Source of the DNA: Phycisphaerae bacterium
GTDB taxonomy: Bacteria > Planctomycetota > Phycisphaerae > Sedimentisphaerales > Anaerobacaceae
Reading direction: 5' to 3'
Length of the DNA: 8,514 bases
Assembly: GCA_030630315.1 (NCBI GenBank)
Contig: DAOVNI010000047.1
Location: 1-8,514 of the forward strand
The notes under the pieces are model-generated. The model did no database searches, was not told where the DNA came from, and saw only the letters and a list, made by a program, of their open reading frames with translations. How positions within the stretch are numbered: the first letter of the stretch is position 1; each line of letters opens with the position of its first letter. Positions 6,704 to 8,514 of this stretch are shown in pieces. The position numbers were made by a program, and so were the translations under genes.

Positions 6704-7482
6704 CTGTTTTTGTACCGAGAGACAAACTCGGCATATTGCTCTGGGGTATCTATGCCGTCGCAGGTGTGTTCGACTTTGCCTACCAGAATGTCAAAGCCGT
6801 TTTCAATCGCCCGCAGTTGCTCAAGTTTTTCGATTTTCTCCAGCGGCGTCTGCGGCAAAGCGGTAATCTTCAGTAAAAATTCCCTGCGATAAGCGTAAAT
6901 TCCAATATGCCGCAAATACTGCTGTACTTTGCCTACGCCGGATTTTTCTCTGTTGTATGGAATGGGTGCTCGCGAGAAGTAGATTGCCTTGTTGTTACAA
7001 TCGGTAATGACCTTTACGATATTAGGGTCGGCAATCTGCTCTGCGTTTTGGAAATCGGCAGCGAGCGTAGCCATTCCATAGTTTTGAGTTTTAAGTTTTG
7101 AGTTTTGAGTTTTTATTAAAAGCTCGGCGAGATAATCAATATTTTCCGGGTCAATTTCCGGCTCATCGGCCTGCAGGTTCAGCACAATGTCAGAATTTTG
7201 AATTTTGAATTTTGAATTTTGAATTTTCGATATTGCTTCAGCGATGCGGTCGGTGCCGCTTTTGTGCTCGACGGAGGTCAGAACGCATTCGGCTCCGAAC
7301 GAATCGGCGGCGGCGATAACCCTCTCATCGTCGGCCGCTATTATTACCCTGTCAGGCAACCCGGCCAGGCAGGCCCGCTCATAGGTGTGCTGGATAAGAA
7401 ATTTGCCCGTATCTTTGGCGAGAACTTTACCGGCGAATCTGGTAGAACCATAACGAGCAGGTATTACAGCTAAAACTTTCAC
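6697..7482 (-). CDS. kdsB: 3-deoxy-manno-octulosonate cytidylyltransferase (CMP-Kdo synthetase)
   Basis: Transfers CMP from CTP to Kdo, giving CMP-Kdo for the inner core of lipopolysaccharide; cytosolic. It has 261 residues, somewhat longer than the usual 245-250. Family motifs in order: IPARYGSTR at 7-15 with Lys19 (nucleotide binding), HKSGTDR at 73-79, QADEP at 104-108 (usually QGDEP; Asp106 is the expected metal ligand), RHIGIYAYR at 191-199, EKLEQLR at 218-224 and GIDTPE at 243-248. The extra length comes mostly from two low-complexity inserts, about 85-97 and 123-134, encoded by heptanucleotide repeats; they fall either side of the QADEP region and leave all motifs intact. The start is GTG, chosen because it puts PARYGSTR at the normal distance and has GGGAAGGG 5 nt upstream (7488-7495). 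First gene of a probable kdsB-pyrG operon. Confidence 0.93.
   Translation of the reverse strand: MKVLAVIPARYGSTRFAGKVLAKDTGKFLIQHTYERACLAGLPDRVIIAADDERVIAAADSFGAECVLTSVEHKSGTDRIAEAISKIQNSKFKIQNSDIVLNLQADEPEIDPENIDYLAELLIKTQNSKLKTQNYGMATLAADFQNAEQIADPNIVKVITDCNNKAIYFSRAPIPYNREKSGVGKVQQYLRHIGIYAYRREFLLKITALPQTPLEKIEKLEQLRAIENGFDILVGKVEHTCDGIDTPEQYAEFVSRYKNSV
7081..7115. repeat. Heptanucleotide tandem array in kdsB, GTTTTGA type
   Basis: Five consecutive 7-bp units on the plus strand: GTTTTGA, GTTTTAA, GTTTTGA, GTTTTGA, GTTTTTA. Read in kdsB they encode residues 123-134 (IKTQNSKLKTQN). Three units equal seven codons, so the protein repeats with a 7-residue period and the frame is preserved. Confidence 0.9.
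7193..7227. repeat. Heptanucleotide tandem array in kdsB, GAATTTT type
   Basis: Five perfect consecutive GAATTTT units. In rotated phase the unit is ATTTTGA, one base different from the GTTTTGA unit of the array at 7081-7115. Read in kdsB it encodes residues 85-97 (SKIQNSKFKIQNS), an insertion compared with E. coli KdsB. Confidence 0.95.
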
Positions 7483-7531
7483 ACTTGCCCTTCCCGGCAG
7501 CAGAATTTTATCAAAAAATCACTGCCGAAGC

Positions 7532-7560
7532 ATACTAAGCTAAACAGAATCCTTTGTCAA
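7532..7560 (-). promoter_or_regulatory. Promoter for the kdsB-pyrG operon
   Basis: On the minus strand, a perfect TTGACA (7560 to 7555) is followed after 17 bp by TAGTAT (7537 to 7532), 4 of 6 matches to the -10 consensus. The start would be near 7525, about 43 nt before the GTG of kdsB. No other good promoter was seen between kdsB and pyrG, which supports co-transcription. Confidence 0.6.
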
Positions 7561-7614
7561 CAGGCCCCGTCAGAAATTTTCCCTTTTTGCAAAATATTAT
7601 TCGTTATAGAATTT

Positions 7615-7637
7615 GGGTTCCCGCAAGGCGGGGTCCC
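7615..7637. repeat. GC-rich hairpin, third CAAG-centred palindrome
   Basis: CCCGC at 7620-7624 pairs with GCGGG at 7628-7632 around AAG, and outer GGG (7615-7617) pairs with CCC (7635-7637) past an imperfect step. It is followed by TACCAA, comparable to CTACAAA after the hairpin at 3492-3509. It lies in the divergent region between kdsB and the transporter gene, upstream of both promoters, so a terminator role for either gene is unlikely. Confidence 0.55.
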
Positions 7638-7682
7638 TACCAACGGGGCCGACCTTTTCTTGATTATTTTGGAAATGGCGAC

Positions 7683-7710
7683 TTGTAATCCCCAAACGAG
7701 CGGATATACT
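7683..7710 (+). promoter_or_regulatory. Candidate promoter for the ABC substrate-binding gene
   Basis: TTGTAA at 7683-7688 (4 of 6) and TATACT at 7705-7710 (5 of 6), spacer 16 bp. It predicts a start close to 7717, at the left arm of the inverted repeat 7716-7767, and a leader of about 190 nt. The TTGACC at 7714-7719 is an alternative -35, but no good -10 follows at the right distance. Confidence 0.4.
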
Positions 7711-7713
7711 TTA

Positions 7714-7769
7714 TTGACCATTGATTTCGGTAATTTACTGTAAAAAATGCAACATTAATCAATGGTCGG
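7714..7769. repeat. 11-bp perfect inverted repeat with 30-nt loop
   Basis: GACCATTGATT (7716-7726) and AATCAATGGTC (7757-7767) are exact complements. Two more G-U pairs are possible outside (7714-7715 with 7768-7769) in plus-strand RNA, giving a 13-bp stem. The loop contains the small palindrome GTAATTTAC. It may be a 5' stem-loop of the transporter mRNA or a two-site operator in the divergent region. Confidence 0.6.
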
Positions 7770-7786
7770 TCTTGTAGTAGTTCTAT

Positions 7787-7861
7787 GGACTCCGCCGTAA
7801 GGCGTCCCCAAGCGGACAAGCGGACTTACGGAGAGCTGCGGCCTCTCGTACGAGACGGGCC
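7787..7861 (+). promoter_or_regulatory. Structured leader of the ABC substrate-binding gene
   Basis: Several hairpins can form. GGAC (7787-7790) and GCC (7794-7796) pair with GGC (7801-7803) and GTCC (7804-7807), closed by a GUAA tetraloop of the GNRA type, with a UCC bulge at 7791-7793. An incompatible alternative pairs CCGTAAG (7795-7801) with CTTACGG (7825-7831). Between them is AAGCGGAC twice in tandem (7810-7825). Further on, GAGAG (7831-7835) can pair with CTCTC (7843-7847), competing with the 12-bp palindrome TCTCGTACGAGA (7844-7855). Mutually exclusive pairings are typical of regulatory leaders, but I recognise no known riboswitch class; a degraded repeat is also possible. Confidence 0.4.
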
Positions 7862-7892
7862 AAAGATACCGGAGCTGTCAAAATGAAAATTC

Positions 7893-7898
7893 GGGGAG
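7893..7898 (+). promoter_or_regulatory. Ribosome binding site deciding the start of the transporter gene
   Basis: GGGGAG lies 8 nt before the ATG at 7907. An in-frame upstream ATG at 7883 also has a GGAG (7871-7874) 8 nt upstream. The 7907 start has the stronger site and gives a signal peptide of ordinary length, so it is preferred; the longer form would add eight residues. Confidence 0.55.
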
Positions 7899-7906
7899 TG
7901 AGAATT

Positions 7907-8514
7907 ATGAAAAAGGCCTTAGGACCAATTGTGCTGGCCGCTATAGCGGTTGTTTTTATTGCGACCGGTTGTGAGCGGAAAGGAAGAAGCAAGGACAGGT
8001 ATCGTATTGCGGTTATTCCCAAGGGGACGACGCACATTTTCTGGAAGTCGATCCACGCCGGGGCGGTCAAGGCCGAGCAGGAGCTGAAAGACCTGGGCGT
8101 GGAAGTCATATGGATAGGGCCGCTCAAGGAGGATGACCGGGAGTCGCAAATCAAAGTGGTGGAGAATTTCGTCAGGCGCGGCGTATCGGGAATAGTGTTA
8201 GCACCATTGGACGATACGGCACTGTGTATGCCGGTCAGAGACGCCGTAAACAACCGCATCCCGGTGGTTATCATCGACAGCGGGCTCAAGGGCGAAGATT
8301 ACGTCAGCTTCGTCGCTACGGACAACTATATCGGCGGCAGAAAGGGCGGCGAACACCTGGCCAAAATTTTGGGCGGCAAAGGCAAGGTGATTATGCTTCG
8401 CTACCAGGAGGGTTCAGCAAGCACGATGAAGCGGGAAAAAGGATTCCTGGACGTGTTAGAAAAATACCCGGAAATCGAGGTGGTCAGTTCGAACCAGTAC
8501 GGCGGAGCAACCAC
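7907..8514 (+). CDS. ABC transporter substrate-binding lipoprotein, sugar type (partial, cut by window end)
   Basis: The first 202 codons of a periplasmic binding protein of the ribose/galactose-binding (Peripla_BP_4, LacI-like fold) family, which captures a small solute, usually a sugar, and hands it to an ABC permease. Residues 1-21 are a signal peptide and Cys22 in IATGC is the probable lipid anchor. The first lobe begins with RIAVIPKGTTHIFWKSI (33-49) and continues through GIVLAPLDDTAL (95-106) and IPVVIIDSG (118-126). The hinge and start of the second lobe show FVATDNYIGG (135-144) and GKGKVIMLRYQEGSASTMKREKGF (157-180), all typical of the family. The reading frame is open to the window edge. 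Substrate cannot be assigned; permease and ATPase genes would be expected downstream. It is divergent from kdsB and has a structured leader. Confidence 0.9.
   Translation, partial: MKKALGPIVLAAIAVVFIATGCERKGRSKDRYRIAVIPKGTTHIFWKSIHAGAVKAEQELKDLGVEVIWIGPLKEDDRESQIKVVENFVRRGVSGIVLAPLDDTALCMPVRDAVNNRIPVVIIDSGLKGEDYVSFVATDNYIGGRKGGEHLAKILGGKGKVIMLRYQEGSASTMKREKGFLDVLEKYPEIEVVSSNQYGGAT

Noticed and set aside
7081..7227. CRISPR array
   Set aside because: Units are 7 bp and contiguous, without spacers, and lie inside kdsB.
7787..7861. tRNA or known riboswitch
   Set aside because: No T-loop, anticodon arm or CCA, and none of the conserved cores I know (TPP, SAM, cobalamin, c-di-GMP, guanidine) can be found.
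7783..8289. 168-residue minus-strand reading frame opposite the transporter gene
   Set aside because: The plus strand encodes a clear binding-protein family member; the opposite frame is low-complexity and Ser/Leu-rich without motifs.

Overview
The window looks like chromosomal DNA from a Gram-negative planctomycete, most likely class Phycisphaerae (Sedimentisphaerales-like). The main reasons are a large secreted beta-helix protein ending in a dockerin-like double EF-hand module of the type these bacteria carry, kdsB (the CMP-Kdo synthetase of lipopolysaccharide synthesis, implying an outer membrane), two lipoprotein signal peptides, and small GC-rich palindromic repeats between genes. The taxonomic call is inference; there is no rRNA or other marker here.

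Layout. Positions 1-2962: a consensus sigma-70-type promoter followed by a 957-residue secreted protein (beta-helix, Calx-beta-like domain, jelly-roll, dockerin-like C-terminus). Positions 3044-3484: a promoter and a short coiled-coil lipoprotein, ending in a palindromic hairpin. Positions 3485-4902: a 1.3-kb segment bounded by two near-identical 79-bp copies of the 3' end of pyrG. It carries one orphan exported helical protein of 369 residues on the minus strand. Positions 4888-7560: a minus-strand operon, promoter - kdsB (GTG start) - pyrG. PyrG makes CTP and KdsB uses CTP to activate Kdo, so the pairing makes metabolic sense, and the same pair is adjacent in Chlamydia. Positions 7561-7906: a divergent intergenic region with a GC hairpin, an 11-bp inverted repeat and a structured leader. 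From 7907 to the window end: the start of a sugar-type ABC transporter substrate-binding lipoprotein on the plus strand, cut off by the window edge.

Points most worth a second look: (i) the duplicated pyrG tail bracketing the orphan gene. The outer copy stays in the PyrG reading frame, differs only at synonymous sites within the 79-bp repeat, and continues as recognisable PyrG protein beyond the near-identical DNA, which suggests integration or recombination at the pyrG 3' end involving a diverged pyrG. (ii) A PyrG whose glutaminase triad position normally held by Glu is Cys, with further changes in the synthase active site. (iii) Two heptanucleotide repeat arrays, five units each, inserted in frame in kdsB. 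(iv) A set of intergenic hairpins that share a CAAG centre but have different, mutually compensated arms. No complete new defence or mobile system is visible.
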